64,000 bases of DNA from an uncultured Eubacteriales bacterium (lineage in GTDB: Bacteria > Bacillota > Clostridia > Oscillospirales > Oscillospiraceae): the NCBI GenBank assembly GCA_900316745.1, contig ONEB01000002.1, positions 30,194-94,193 of the forward strand, in the 5' to 3' direction. Of the stretch, positions 1-7,381 are shown piece by piece (the first letter of the stretch is position 1; the number at the start of each line of letters is the position of its first letter). The notes under the pieces are model-generated. The model ran no database searches. It was not told the DNA's origin and was given only the letters and a program-made list of their open reading frames with translations. The position numbers and the translations under genes are program-made.

Positions 1-1
1 A

Positions 2-847
2 CACGACGGACACATGACAGCGCTTCTGACGTTCGCGCGCTGGCTGCGCGATCACCGGAGCGAGGTGCGGCGCAACATCGTCCTCCTGTTCCAGCCCGGC
101 GAAGAGGGCTGGGGCGGCGCGCGGCGCATGATCGAAGAGGGCGCGCTGGAAAACCCGCGCGTCGACCGCATCTACGGACTGCATCTCTGGCCGACGGTCG
201 GGCGCGGAAAGATCGGCGTGCGCTGGGGCGAGCAGATGGCGCAGACGAGCGATTTTGTGATCACCGTCTACGGCAAGAGCGCCCACGCCTCCACGCCGCA
301 GATGGGCATCGACGCCATCGTCGTGAGCGCGGAGCTGATCACGATGGTGCAGACCGTCATCACCCGCGACGTCGATCCGCATCAGGACGCGCTGCTGACG
401 CTCGGCAGGATCTGCGGCGGCACGGCGCACAACGTGATCGCGGATGAGGTGAAGATCAGCGGCACGCTCCGCACGCTCAATGACGCGCTGTTTGAGACGC
501 TCACAGAGAAGCTCCACGCGCTCGTCCGGGGACTGGAGATCGCGACGGGCGCGACGATCCGGCCTGAGCGCCGGGTCTATTACCCCGTCGTGCGCAATCC
601 GCGTCCGCTCGTGGAGCGGCTCTACGGCGTGCTCGATTCGATGGACGACACGGAGCTGGTCGAGCCCGTGATGGCGGCGGAGGATTTCGCCGAATACCAG
701 CGGCGGGTGCCGGGCGTGTTTTTCTTCCTCGGCATCAACGGCGGGCGCGGCGGCGCGCCGCTGCACAGCGCGGCGTTTGATTTTGACGAGGACGTGCTGC
801 TTGTCGGCGCGGAGGTTTACAGGAGACTGGCACAGGAAGGAACGTGA
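2..847 (+). CDS. M20 family metallo-amidohydrolase, 5'-truncated by window edge
   Basis: The reading frame is open to the window edge: nucleotides 2-13 encode His-Asp-Gly-His, the zinc-ligand motif of M20 peptidases, just before the first ATG at 14. That ATG is therefore internal and the gene begins upstream. Further family motifs are the catalytic Glu pair in GEEGWGG, the dimerisation-lid sequence KSAHASTPQMGID, GTAHNVI, the metal ligand in MAAEDFAEY and the final His in LHSAAFDF. M20D members deacylate N-acyl amino acids or hippurate-like amides in the cytosol; the substrate here is unknown. The stop lies 4 nt before the next start, so the two genes are probably co-transcribed. Confidence 0.93.
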   Translation, partial: HDGHMTALLTFARWLRDHRSEVRRNIVLLFQPGEEGWGGARRMIEEGALENPRVDRIYGLHLWPTVGRGKIGVRWGEQMAQTSDFVITVYGKSAHASTPQMGIDAIVVSAELITMVQTVITRDVDPHQDALLTLGRICGGTAHNVIADEVKISGTLRTLNDALFETLTEKLHALVRGLEIATGATIRPERRVYYPVVRNPRPLVERLYGVLDSMDDTELVEPVMAAEDFAEYQRRVPGVFFFLGINGGRGGAPLHSAAFDFDEDVLLVGAEVYRRLAQEGT

Positions 848-851
848 TCGT

Positions 852-1553
852 ATGATTCAGCAGGGAGAAGTCAGCATTGGAAAACGCACGCCGCCGAAGT
901 ACGACGGGCAGCTGCGCGCGTTCGCGCTGCGCGTGCCGGAGGCGATCTATCAGGCGAGCGGCATCCTCGTGTTCGGACGGCGCATCAAGTCGCTCGTGTT
1001 TTCCACAGACCTGTGCATCATCCGCAACGTGAACGCGGACGCGATCATCGCGGTGTATCCTTTCACGCCACAGCCGGTCATCACGCAGGCACTGCTGATG
1101 GCGGCGGACATCCCCGTGTTCGCGGGCGTCGGCGGCGGGCTGACGCAGGGACCGCGCGTGCTGAATCTCGCCATGAACGCCGAGAACCAGGGCGCGTTCG
1201 GCATCGTGCTCAACGCGCCGACCCGCGACGAGAGCATCCGCGCCGTGAATGAGCGTGTGGACATCCCCATCGTCGTGACGGTCGCGCACGGCAATACGGA
1301 CTATGCTGCGCGCATCGCGGCGGGCGCCGACATGTTCAACGTCTCCGCCGCCGCCGAAACGCCGCAGATCGTGCGAGAGATCCGCGCGCAGTTTCCGGAT
1401 TTTCCGATCATCGCCACCGGCGGTCCGACCGAGGAGAGCATCCTCCGCACGATCGACGCCGGCGCCAACGCCATCACCTGGACCCCGCCCTCCAACGGCG
1501 AGATCTTCAGGGACATCATGGCGGCGTATCGGGAAGAAAAACCGCATCCTTAA
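852..1553 (+). CDS. TIM-barrel-like protein of unknown function
   Basis: 233 residues. The ATG at 852 is chosen because it follows the M20 stop by 4 nt; the frame remains open upstream to 777 but that part overlaps the M20 gene. Alternating strand/helix segments (AIIAVYPFTPQ, IPVFAGVGGGLTQG, GAFGIVLNAPT, IPIVVTVAHG, ADMFNVSA) and a late Gly-rich loop IATGGPTEESI resemble a (beta/alpha)8 barrel with a phosphate-binding loop, as in NanE- or ThiE-like proteins. No catalytic residues are recognised with certainty. It is probably translationally linked to the amidohydrolase, but its reaction cannot be assigned. Confidence 0.8.
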   Translation: MIQQGEVSIGKRTPPKYDGQLRAFALRVPEAIYQASGILVFGRRIKSLVFSTDLCIIRNVNADAIIAVYPFTPQPVITQALLMAADIPVFAGVGGGLTQGPRVLNLAMNAENQGAFGIVLNAPTRDESIRAVNERVDIPIVVTVAHGNTDYAARIAAGADMFNVSAAAETPQIVREIRAQFPDFPIIATGGPTEESILRTIDAGANAITWTPPSNGEIFRDIMAAYREEKPHP

Positions 1554-1562
1554 AAAAGGGGA

Positions 1563-1591
1563 TTGCGTCGAAGGCGAAAGAATGATATTGT
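1563..1591 (+). promoter_or_regulatory. candidate sigma-A promoter for xpt
   Basis: TTGCGT (1563-1568), a 17-nt spacer and TATTGT (1586-1591), about 40 nt upstream of the xpt start. There is no room for a purine riboswitch in this leader, unlike many Firmicute xpt genes. Confidence 0.45.
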
Positions 1592-1631
1592 AGAGAGCAT
1601 CCTTGATGAACTTTTCGGGAGGGCTCTTATC

Positions 1632-2195
1632 ATGAAGCTGCTGGAGGAACGCATTCGCCGGGACGGCGAGATCAAGTCGGGCGACATTCTCAAGGTCGAT
1701 CGTTTTCTGAACCATCAGATGGACCCCGCGCTGTTTTACGCCATGGCGGAGGAGTGGAAGCGGCTGTTTGACGGCTGCACGATCAACAAGATCCTGACGA
1801 TCGAGGCCAGCGGCATCGGCATCGCCTGCGTGGCGGGGCTGGTGTTCGGCGTGCCGGTCGTGTTCGCCAAGAAGAGCAAGAGCCGCAACGTCTCCGACGA
1901 CGTGTACACGGCCGAGGTCCCGAGCTTTACGCACGGCGGCGTAAACACCGTCCAGGTCAGCCGGGAGTATCTGCATGCTGAGGACCGCATCCTCATCATC
2001 GACGATTTCCTCGCCAGCGGCGCGGCGCTCGACGGGCTCATCAGCATCGTCGGGCAGGCGGGCGCGACGGTCGTGGGCGCGGGCATCGCCATCGAAAAGG
2101 CGTTCCAGCCCGGCGGCAGGCGCATCCGTGAAAAGGGCGTGCGCGTGGAGTCTCTCGCGAGACTCGCGAGCATGGAACCGCTGGAGTTTATCTAA
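1632..2195 (+). CDS. xpt: Xanthine phosphoribosyltransferase
   Basis: 187 residues, the usual Xpt length. The ATG at 1632 follows a GGGAGGG ribosome-binding site; the longer open frame from 1563 overlaps the promoter. The N-terminus (MKLLEERIRRDGEIKSGDI) and the internal VDRFLNHQMDP stretch are typical Xpt sequence. The PRPP-binding loop is seen as ILIIDDFLASGAALDG. The enzyme converts xanthine and PRPP to XMP in the cytosol (purine salvage). A purine-riboswitch-controlled nucleoside importer follows 2 kb downstream, which fits a local purine-salvage theme. The gene ends at a strong terminator shared with the convergent gene. Confidence 0.96.
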   Translation: MKLLEERIRRDGEIKSGDILKVDRFLNHQMDPALFYAMAEEWKRLFDGCTINKILTIEASGIGIACVAGLVFGVPVVFAKKSKSRNVSDDVYTAEVPSFTHGGVNTVQVSREYLHAEDRILIIDDFLASGAALDGLISIVGQAGATVVGAGIAIEKAFQPGGRRIREKGVRVESLARLASMEPLEFI

Positions 2196-2196
2196 T

Positions 2197-2234
2197 AAAA
2201 AGACGTTCTTCCCCGTGGAAGAACGTCTTTTTTT
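2197..2234. terminator. bidirectional intrinsic terminator
   Basis: A-rich/T-rich flanked 16-bp hairpin (2197-2212 with 2217-2232, loop CCGT) between the convergent xpt and SLH-glycosidase genes. It overlaps the minus-strand stop codon. Confidence 0.9.
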
Positions 2235-3897
2235 AGTCGATTGTAAAAACGATCATCGTATTCATGCTTCTGCCGGGGGTGCGCACGGTGAGCGCGCCGG
2301 CGCGCAGGCAGGCGGAGGCGCCGCCGTCGAGATTCATCGCCGTCTCGCAGCCGAGCGCCGCCATGATCCGGCTCAGCTCCGCCATCGTGCACTTCGCGCT
2401 GGCAAACACCACGCGTCCGTCCGCGCGCACGCCGACGGCGATGCGCACGGCGCTCAGCTTCACGAGATCCGGTGCGTGAAAGCCCTCGGCGGCGTAGGTG
2501 TCGGCGCTGCCGTAGGGCCTGCCGTTTTTCACCACGGTCGGGCCGCAGCTGAGCGCCGCGCGCAGGTTCTGCGTGGAAGCGCCGGCATAGTACACCCCGG
2601 CGGAGATCGTGTCGCCGGTCTCGCAGCGGGTCAGCAGCGCCGCCTCGTCGCCGTGCTCCGCGACCGCAAAGCCCGTCTCCGGGATCTCGACGGCGTCCGT
2701 GCCGGTCTCGTCGTCATAGAGCGCCGTCACCGTGCCGTCCGGCGCGCAGACGGCGATGCGCGCGAAGCCCGCGGGGACGGTCTCGCCGTACAGGGCGGTG
2801 TAGACCACGATCTCGCGCGCCGCGCCGTCCGGATCGTATGGCTCGCGGTTGCGCGCGGTCTCCGTTTCGGTGACGGCGGGCGCGCCGTTGTGCAGCCGCG
2901 TGAGCGTCTGCTCGGGGCGCATGAATTCGATGGACACCGCGCCGTTTTCGGCAATGACGAGACTCGGCGTGTCGGCGGTGCTGTTGTTGTCGATGCGCGC
3001 CGCCTCCCCGTCGATGACGAGATTGGCGTAGGTCGTGAGATCTTTCATATCGAAAAACGCACCGTTGGCGCCGATATAAGCGCCGGCCCGCTCCAGGATC
3101 GAGTCGGCCCGTTCAACCCGGAAGAGCCGATCCTGCGCCAGCACGATGCGTCCCGTGTAGCCGTGCACGGGGAAGACGAGCGCCTCGACCGGAATGCCGT
3201 CGAGCTCGGTCTCGATGTGCTCCGGCTGCTCGCAGTCCGGCAGCGACGCGGCATCGAGCGGCGCGACGCCGAGCAGACGGCTCAGCATCGCCGCGCTCTC
3301 GGCGCGCGTCATGTGCGCGCCGGGGCGGAAGCTGCCGTCCTCATAGCCGTCGAAGATCCCGCCGCGCACGCACTGCGCCACGGCCTCGGCCGCCCAGTCG
3401 GGGATGTCGGCGGCGTCCGTAAAGGGCGCTGCGCGCGACGTATCGGAGAGCCGGATCTCATCGCAGCGCGCGGCAAAGCGCGTGACGAAGACGGCGGCCT
3501 CCGCGCGCGTGACGCTCCGGTCCGGCTGAAACGTCCCGTCGGGATAGCCCTCCGCGAGGCCCGCAGCCGCGCTCCAGTTGATGTACGGCGCGTGCCAGTC
3601 CTCCGCCGAAACGTCGGAAAAGGCCTCCTTTGCGCGTGCGTCCTGAAGCGCCTCGTCCTCCGCGACGGCGGCGGCCATGAGCTTCACAAGCTGGGCGCGC
3701 GTCACCTCGCCCGCGGGGACAAACCGCTCCGGCTCCATGCCGTCGATGATCCCGGCGTCCGCGAGCGCATAGACATAGCCCGCGAACCAGTCGGCGCGGC
3801 GCACGTCCCAGAACGCGCCCGGCCGCGCCGCGGCAGCAGGTGCGAGCGAGAGCGCGAGCGCAAGCGCGAGTGTCAGACCGATCAGTTGCTTTTTCAA
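2233..3897 (-). CDS. SLH-domain phosphodiester glycosidase (NAGPA-type) surface protein
   Basis: About 554 residues. The start is taken as TTG at 3897, since AGGAG lies 7 nt upstream and translation gives a clean signal peptide (MKKQLIGLTLALALALSL, ending AAAA). Three S-layer-homology repeats follow (about residues 28-190; motifs FWDVRRADWF, FSDVSAEDW, FTDAADIPDW, each with ITRAQ/VTRAE-type ends), which normally bind pyruvylated wall polymer. The C-terminal half has the phosphodiester glycosidase (DUF2233/NAGPA) hallmarks, including the final MNLDGGASACL motif. It is an exported, wall-bound enzyme likely acting on phosphodiester-linked sugars. The substrate is unknown. Confidence 0.9.
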   Translation of the reverse strand: MKKQLIGLTLALALALSLAPAAAARPGAFWDVRRADWFAGYVYALADAGIIDGMEPERFVPAGEVTRAQLVKLMAAAVAEDEALQDARAKEAFSDVSAEDWHAPYINWSAAAGLAEGYPDGTFQPDRSVTRAEAAVFVTRFAARCDEIRLSDTSRAAPFTDAADIPDWAAEAVAQCVRGGIFDGYEDGSFRPGAHMTRAESAAMLSRLLGVAPLDAASLPDCEQPEHIETELDGIPVEALVFPVHGYTGRIVLAQDRLFRVERADSILERAGAYIGANGAFFDMKDLTTYANLVIDGEAARIDNNSTADTPSLVIAENGAVSIEFMRPEQTLTRLHNGAPAVTETETARNREPYDPDGAAREIVVYTALYGETVPAGFARIAVCAPDGTVTALYDDETGTDAVEIPETGFAVAEHGDEAALLTRCETGDTISAGVYYAGASTQNLRAALSCGPTVVKNGRPYGSADTYAAEGFHAPDLVKLSAVRIAVGVRADGRVVFASAKCTMAELSRIMAALGCETAMNLDGGASACLRAGALTVRTPGRSMNTMIVFTID

Positions 3898-3933
3898 AAC
3901 GGTGCTCCTTTTTTCAAGAATCTTATGCTCTGT

Positions 3934-3962
3934 ATTATAATACGCAGCCTCGGCGCGCGCAA
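3934..3962 (-). promoter_or_regulatory. promoter of the SLH glycosidase gene
   Basis: On the minus strand: TTGCGC (3957-3962), 17-nt spacer, TATAAT (3934-3939). It lies 37 nt upstream of the TTG start. Confidence 0.55.
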
Positions 3963-4077
3963 GCAGGTACATTCCGGAAAGGGACGAAACGCCGTTCCTG
4001 ATTTAAAGCGCAAAATATGTGCATCAATCTCACAAGCAGCGTGTCGAATTGCCTTGATTTTCCGTCGTTTTTTGTGC

Positions 4078-4106
4078 TTGACAGGGAGGACACTTGATGA
4101 TAATGT
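4078..4106 (+). promoter_or_regulatory. promoter of the riboswitch/nucleoside ABC operon
   Basis: TTGACA (4078-4083), exactly 17 nt, TAATGT (4101-4106). Transcription would begin near 4113, just ahead of the aptamer. Confidence 0.65.
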
Positions 4107-4132
4107 GTTACTGTCTTTTTGAAGTTCATATC

Positions 4133-4261
4133 GCATCGGTATATCACAAATAATATGGTTTTGCAGTCTCTACCCGGTCGCCGTAAATGACCGGACTATC
4201 GATGATCCCCGCGCGTCGGGGACAGTCATCTGCGAAAGCCATATCAGCTTTCGCTTTTTTT
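4133..4261 (+). promoter_or_regulatory. Guanine-type purine riboswitch with terminator platform
   Basis: Aptamer: P1 CATCG (4134-4138) pairs with CGATG (4200-4204). P2 CAAA/TTTG carries the loop AATATGG. J2/3 is AGTCTCTACC (4165-4174; consensus AGTTTCTACC). P3 CCGGTC/GACCGG (4174-4179/4189-4194) carries the loop GCCGTAAAT. The specificity base in the GGACTAT joint is C (4196), as in guanine/hypoxanthine sensors rather than the U of adenine sensors. The expression platform is a terminator hairpin GCGAAAGC/GCTTTCGC (4232-4254) with a T run, so purine binding should switch transcription off. It controls the following nucleoside transporter. Confidence 0.93.
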
Positions 4262-4315
4262 GTATCCGATCGCATCCGCGATTACGATAAATTTTTATTA
4301 TTAGGAGACACGAAC

Positions 4316-5515
4316 ATGAAGAAAATCACCGCTCTGCTTCTCGTCATGGTCATGGTTTTCGCTCTCTGCGCCTGCGGCAGCGATAAGCCCGCCAACGGCG
4401 GCAGCGAGGACACAGCCGATTTCAAGGTCGGTTTCATCTTCCTGCATGACGAAAACTCCACCTACGACAAGAACTTTATGGACGCCGCCAAGGCTGCCTG
4501 CGAGGCGAAGGGCGTTGCTTACGAGCTGCGCACCAACATCCCCGAGGGCCAGGAGTGCTATGAGACCGCTGCGGATCTCGCCGACGGCGGCTGCAGCCTG
4601 ATCTTCGCCGACAGCTTCGGTCATGAGGACTTCATGATCCAGGCTGCCAAGGAGTTCACCGATGTGCAGTTCTGCCACGCCACCGGCACCAAGGCGCACA
4701 CCGAGAAGCTCGACAACTATCACAACGCGTTCGCCTCCATCTATGAGGGCCGTTTCCTCGCCGGTGTCGCTGCCGGTATGAAGCTCAACGAGATGATCGA
4801 AAACGGCGACATCACTGCCGAGCAGGCCAAGATGGGCTACGTCGGCGCTTTCCCCTATGCGGAAGTGAAGTCCGGCTACACCTCCTTCTATCTCGGCGCC
4901 AAGAGCGTCTGCCCCACCGTGACCATGGACGTCACCTTCACCAACAGCTGGTATGACCAGACCCTCGAGAACGAGGCCGCCAACAAGCTCATCGAGAACG
5001 ACTGCGTGCTCATCAGCCAGCATGCCGACTCCATGGGTGCTCCCTCCGCCTGCGAGCAGGCCGGTGTGCCCAACGTCAGCTACAACGGCTCCACCATCGC
5101 GGCCTGCCCCAACACCTTCATCGTGTCCTCCCGTATCAACTGGGAGCCCTACTTCGAGTACATCATTGACTGCGCCATGAACGGCAAGGCCATCGACACC
5201 GACTGGACCGGCACCATCGCCACCGGCTCCGTTGAGCTCACCGAGGTCAACGAGGCTGTCGCCGCCGAGGGCACCCAGGAAGCCATCGACGCCGCCAAGG
5301 CCAAGCTCGAGTCCGGCGAGATCCACGTCTTCGACACCGCTTCCTTCACCGTGAAGGGCGAGACCCTCACCAGCTATCTCGCGGACGTCGACGATATGGG
5401 CGACTTCCAGCCCGAGACCGAGGTCATCAAGGACGGTTACTTCCATGAGTCCGAGTTCCGCTCCGCTCCGTACTTCGACATCGATATCGACGGCATCACG
5501 AACCTGGACGCGTAA
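4316..5515 (+). CDS. nupN: BMP-family nucleoside ABC transporter substrate-binding lipoprotein
   Basis: 399 residues from ATG 4316, preceded by TTAGGAG; the open frame upstream of it overlaps the riboswitch terminator. The lipoprotein signal ends in LCAC, with Cys20 the lipidation site. The mature protein has the BmpA/PnrA look: VGFIFLHDENSTYDKNF, the SFGHEDFM region, GRFLAGVAAGM, and the late NVSYNGS and SRINWEPYF stretches. BMP proteins bind purine nucleosides outside the membrane and deliver them to the permease pair. Gene order (binding protein, double ATPase, two permeases) equals Bacillus nupNOPQ. Control by a guanine riboswitch supports a guanosine/inosine-type ligand, which remains inferred. 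Confidence 0.93.
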   Translation: MKKITALLLVMVMVFALCACGSDKPANGGSEDTADFKVGFIFLHDENSTYDKNFMDAAKAACEAKGVAYELRTNIPEGQECYETAADLADGGCSLIFADSFGHEDFMIQAAKEFTDVQFCHATGTKAHTEKLDNYHNAFASIYEGRFLAGVAAGMKLNEMIENGDITAEQAKMGYVGAFPYAEVKSGYTSFYLGAKSVCPTVTMDVTFTNSWYDQTLENEAANKLIENDCVLISQHADSMGAPSACEQAGVPNVSYNGSTIAACPNTFIVSSRINWEPYFEYIIDCAMNGKAIDTDWTGTIATGSVELTEVNEAVAAEGTQEAIDAAKAKLESGEIHVFDTASFTVKGETLTSYLADVDDMGDFQPETEVIKDGYFHESEFRSAPYFDIDIDGITNLDA

Positions 5516-5530
5516 TCCATCCAACTTCAA

Positions 5531-5567
5531 ACACAAGCTCCGGCTTACCCCGGAGCTTGTGTTTTCA
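5531..5567 (+). terminator. hairpin after nupN (intercistronic terminator/attenuator)
   Basis: 13-bp stem 5531-5543/5550-5562 followed by TTTT. It lies inside the operon, 15 nt after the binding-protein stop, so it probably reduces read-through and leaves the binding-protein mRNA in excess. Confidence 0.75.
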
Positions 5568-5568
5568 A

Positions 5569-5721
5569 AATCAACAAGCATTTCCCATGGATATGCTTGT
5601 TGATTCGATACCGCCAATATTTTGGCTATGCCAAAAAGAAAATGTTTGCACAACAAACATTTTCGGCGGTGTTGTATCGGATTCGAGGCGGGCCTTGCCC
5701 CCTCGAGCTCCCCTGCTGCTC
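5569..5721 (+). repeat. Structured repeat family 1, copy A (three-way junction element)
   Basis: In order: hairpin P0 (AATCAACAAGCA/TGCTTGTTGATT, 5569-5580/5594-5605), CGAT, closing stem ACCGCC/GGCGGT (5610-5615/5665-5670), small hairpin TTTTGG/CCAAAA (5620-5625/5631-5636), long hairpin GAAAATGTTTG/CAAACATTTTC (5638-5648/5654-5664), a 10-nt spacer, then a 41-nt conserved end at 5681-5721 that itself folds (TCGAGG/CCTCGA). The conserved end matches 52216-52256 in inverse orientation at 39 of 41 positions, with 30 consecutive identities. The other hairpins differ in sequence from copy B but keep pairing and spacing. It lies between nupN and nupO, sense to the operon. Confidence 0.85.
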
Positions 5722-5848
5722 TATCTCATGAGTCGCTGCATGACTCTGAGAGTCTGCGATTCAAGCTTTAGCTACTGCAAAGGAAAGTGCAGTCTGAACT
5801 ACCGCGCTGTCCCTTGCAGTAGAACCATTTTTCGGAGGTGTGAGGTTT
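5722..5848 (+). promoter_or_regulatory. structured leader directly upstream of nupO
   Basis: 127 nt without a gene. Holds GACTC/GAGTC (about 5743-5755) and a longer inverted repeat CTACTGCAA (5772-5780) / TTGCAGTAG (5814-5822) that ends just before the nupO ribosome-binding site GGAGG (5834-5838). This may set nupO translation. No convincing promoter was seen. Confidence 0.4.
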
Positions 5849-7381
5849 TTGGAAAAGAAAACCGCCGCAGTCAAAATGCGGAACATTACCAAGCGCTTCG
5901 GCAGCATCGTTGCCAACGACAAGTGCTGGCTGGACATTTACAGAGGCGAGATTCTCGCGCTGCTGGGCGAAAACGGCAGCGGCAAGACCACGCTCATGAA
6001 CATGCTCTCCGGCATCTACTTCCCCGACGAGGGGCAGATCACGATCGACGGCAAGGACGTCGTGATCCGCTCGCCCAAGGACGCGTTCGACCTCGGCATC
6101 GGCATGATCCATCAGCACTTCAAGCTCGTGGACGTGCTCACCGCGGCGGAGAACATCGTCCTCGGTCTCGAGGGCAAGCTCGATCTGAAGGCCGCCTCCG
6201 CGCGCATCCGCGAGATCTGCGACACCTATGGCTTCGAGGTCGATCCCGACCAGAAGATCTATGACATGTCCGTCTCCCAGAAGCAGACGGTCGAGATCGT
6301 AAAGGTCCTGTATCGCGGCGCGGACATTCTGATCCTTGACGAGCCCACCGCCGTCCTCACCCCGCAGGAGACGGACAAGCTCTTCACGGTTCTGCGCAAC
6401 ATGCGCGACGACAACAAGGCCGTCGTCATCATCACGCACAAGATGCATGAGGTGGAGGCGCTTTCCGACCGCGTCGCCGTTCTGCGCCACGGACAGTTCA
6501 TCGGCGACATGCTCACCAAGGACACCAACGCGCAGGAAATGACGAACATGATGGTCGGCCGCCCGGTCACGCTGAACATCGACCGCCCCGAGCCGAAGGA
6601 TCCCAAGCCGCGCATTCTGGTCGAGGGACTCACGGTGCGCAGCATGGACGGCATCGTGAAGCTCGACGACGTCTCCTTCACCGCCAACGCCGGCGAGATC
6701 CTCGGCATCGCGGGCATCTCCGGCTGCGGACAGAAGGAGCTGCTGGAGGCCATCGCGGGTCTGCAGCCCACGGAGGCGGGCAGCATCCGCTATGTGGAGG
6801 ACGACGGGACGGAGGAGGAGCTCCTCGGCAAGGACCCGCTGTCCATCGCGGAGATGGGCGTTACGCTCTCGTTCGTGCCGGAGGACCGTCTCGGCATGGG
6901 TCTCGTGGGCAACATGGACCTCGCGGACAACATGATGCTCCGCTCGTTCCGCCGCGGCAAGTCGCTCTTCACCGACCGCCGCACGCCGAAAAAGCTGGCG
7001 GAGACCGTCGTGCAGGAGCTCGAGGTGAACACGCCGGGCGTGTCCACGCCGGTGCGCCGCCTCTCCGGCGGCAACGTTCAGAAGGTGCTCGTCGGCCGCG
7101 AGATCGCAGCTGCCCCCACCGTCCTGCTCACGGCCTACGCCGTGCGCGGTCTGGACATCAACTCTTCGTATATGATCTATGATCTCATCAACCGCCAGAA
7201 GGCGGCGGGCGTCGCCGTGATCTATGTCGGCGAGGATCTGGACGTGCTCCTGGAGCTCGCCGACCGCATCCTCGTCCTCTGCGGCGGCAAGGTGAGCGGT
7301 ATCGTCCCCGGCCGCGGCGCGACCAAGCGCAAGGTCGGTCTGATGATGACAAAGCTGGGAGGTGACACGCAAGATGCATGA
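5849..7381 (+). CDS. nupO: Nucleoside ABC transporter, double ATP-binding protein
   Basis: 510 residues. TTG at 5849 (MEKKTAAVKM) is preferred because GGAGG lies 10 nt upstream; the in-frame GTG at 5840 touches that site. Two ABC modules as in NupO/RbsA. Module 1: Walker A GENGSGKTT, signature MSVSQKQ, Walker B ILILDEPTAVLTP. Module 2: degenerate P-loop GISGCGQKE, signature LSGGNVQK, and an unusual Walker B region VLLTAYAVRGLD, where relatives usually have LLI..QPTRGLD. Only the first site may hydrolyse ATP normally. It energises nucleoside import with the two permeases. The 3' end overlaps nupP by 8 nt. Confidence 0.93.
   Translation: MEKKTAAVKMRNITKRFGSIVANDKCWLDIYRGEILALLGENGSGKTTLMNMLSGIYFPDEGQITIDGKDVVIRSPKDAFDLGIGMIHQHFKLVDVLTAAENIVLGLEGKLDLKAASARIREICDTYGFEVDPDQKIYDMSVSQKQTVEIVKVLYRGADILILDEPTAVLTPQETDKLFTVLRNMRDDNKAVVIITHKMHEVEALSDRVAVLRHGQFIGDMLTKDTNAQEMTNMMVGRPVTLNIDRPEPKDPKPRILVEGLTVRSMDGIVKLDDVSFTANAGEILGIAGISGCGQKELLEAIAGLQPTEAGSIRYVEDDGTEEELLGKDPLSIAEMGVTLSFVPEDRLGMGLVGNMDLADNMMLRSFRRGKSLFTDRRTPKKLAETVVQELEVNTPGVSTPVRRLSGGNVQKVLVGREIAAAPTVLLTAYAVRGLDINSSYMIYDLINRQKAAGVAVIYVGEDLDVLLELADRILVLCGGKVSGIVPGRGATKRKVGLMMTKLGGDTQDA

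Noticed and set aside
1554-1631. Purine riboswitch before xpt
   Set aside because: Checked because xpt often has one. Only 78 nt are available and neither the TATA..GG nor the TTTCTAC core is present; the real aptamer is at 4133-4205.
735-1976. 413-residue minus-strand open frame, and many similar long frames opposite real genes
   Set aside because: High GC leaves long antisense frames open. It lies opposite the amidohydrolase, TIM-barrel and xpt genes, has no ribosome-binding site, and its composition (Arg/His/Asp-rich) is that of a shadow.
1975-4122. 715-residue plus-strand open frame
   Set aside because: Antisense to the SLH glycosidase, which has SLH repeats, a signal peptide and a promoter. 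The frame has no domain and crosses the terminator.
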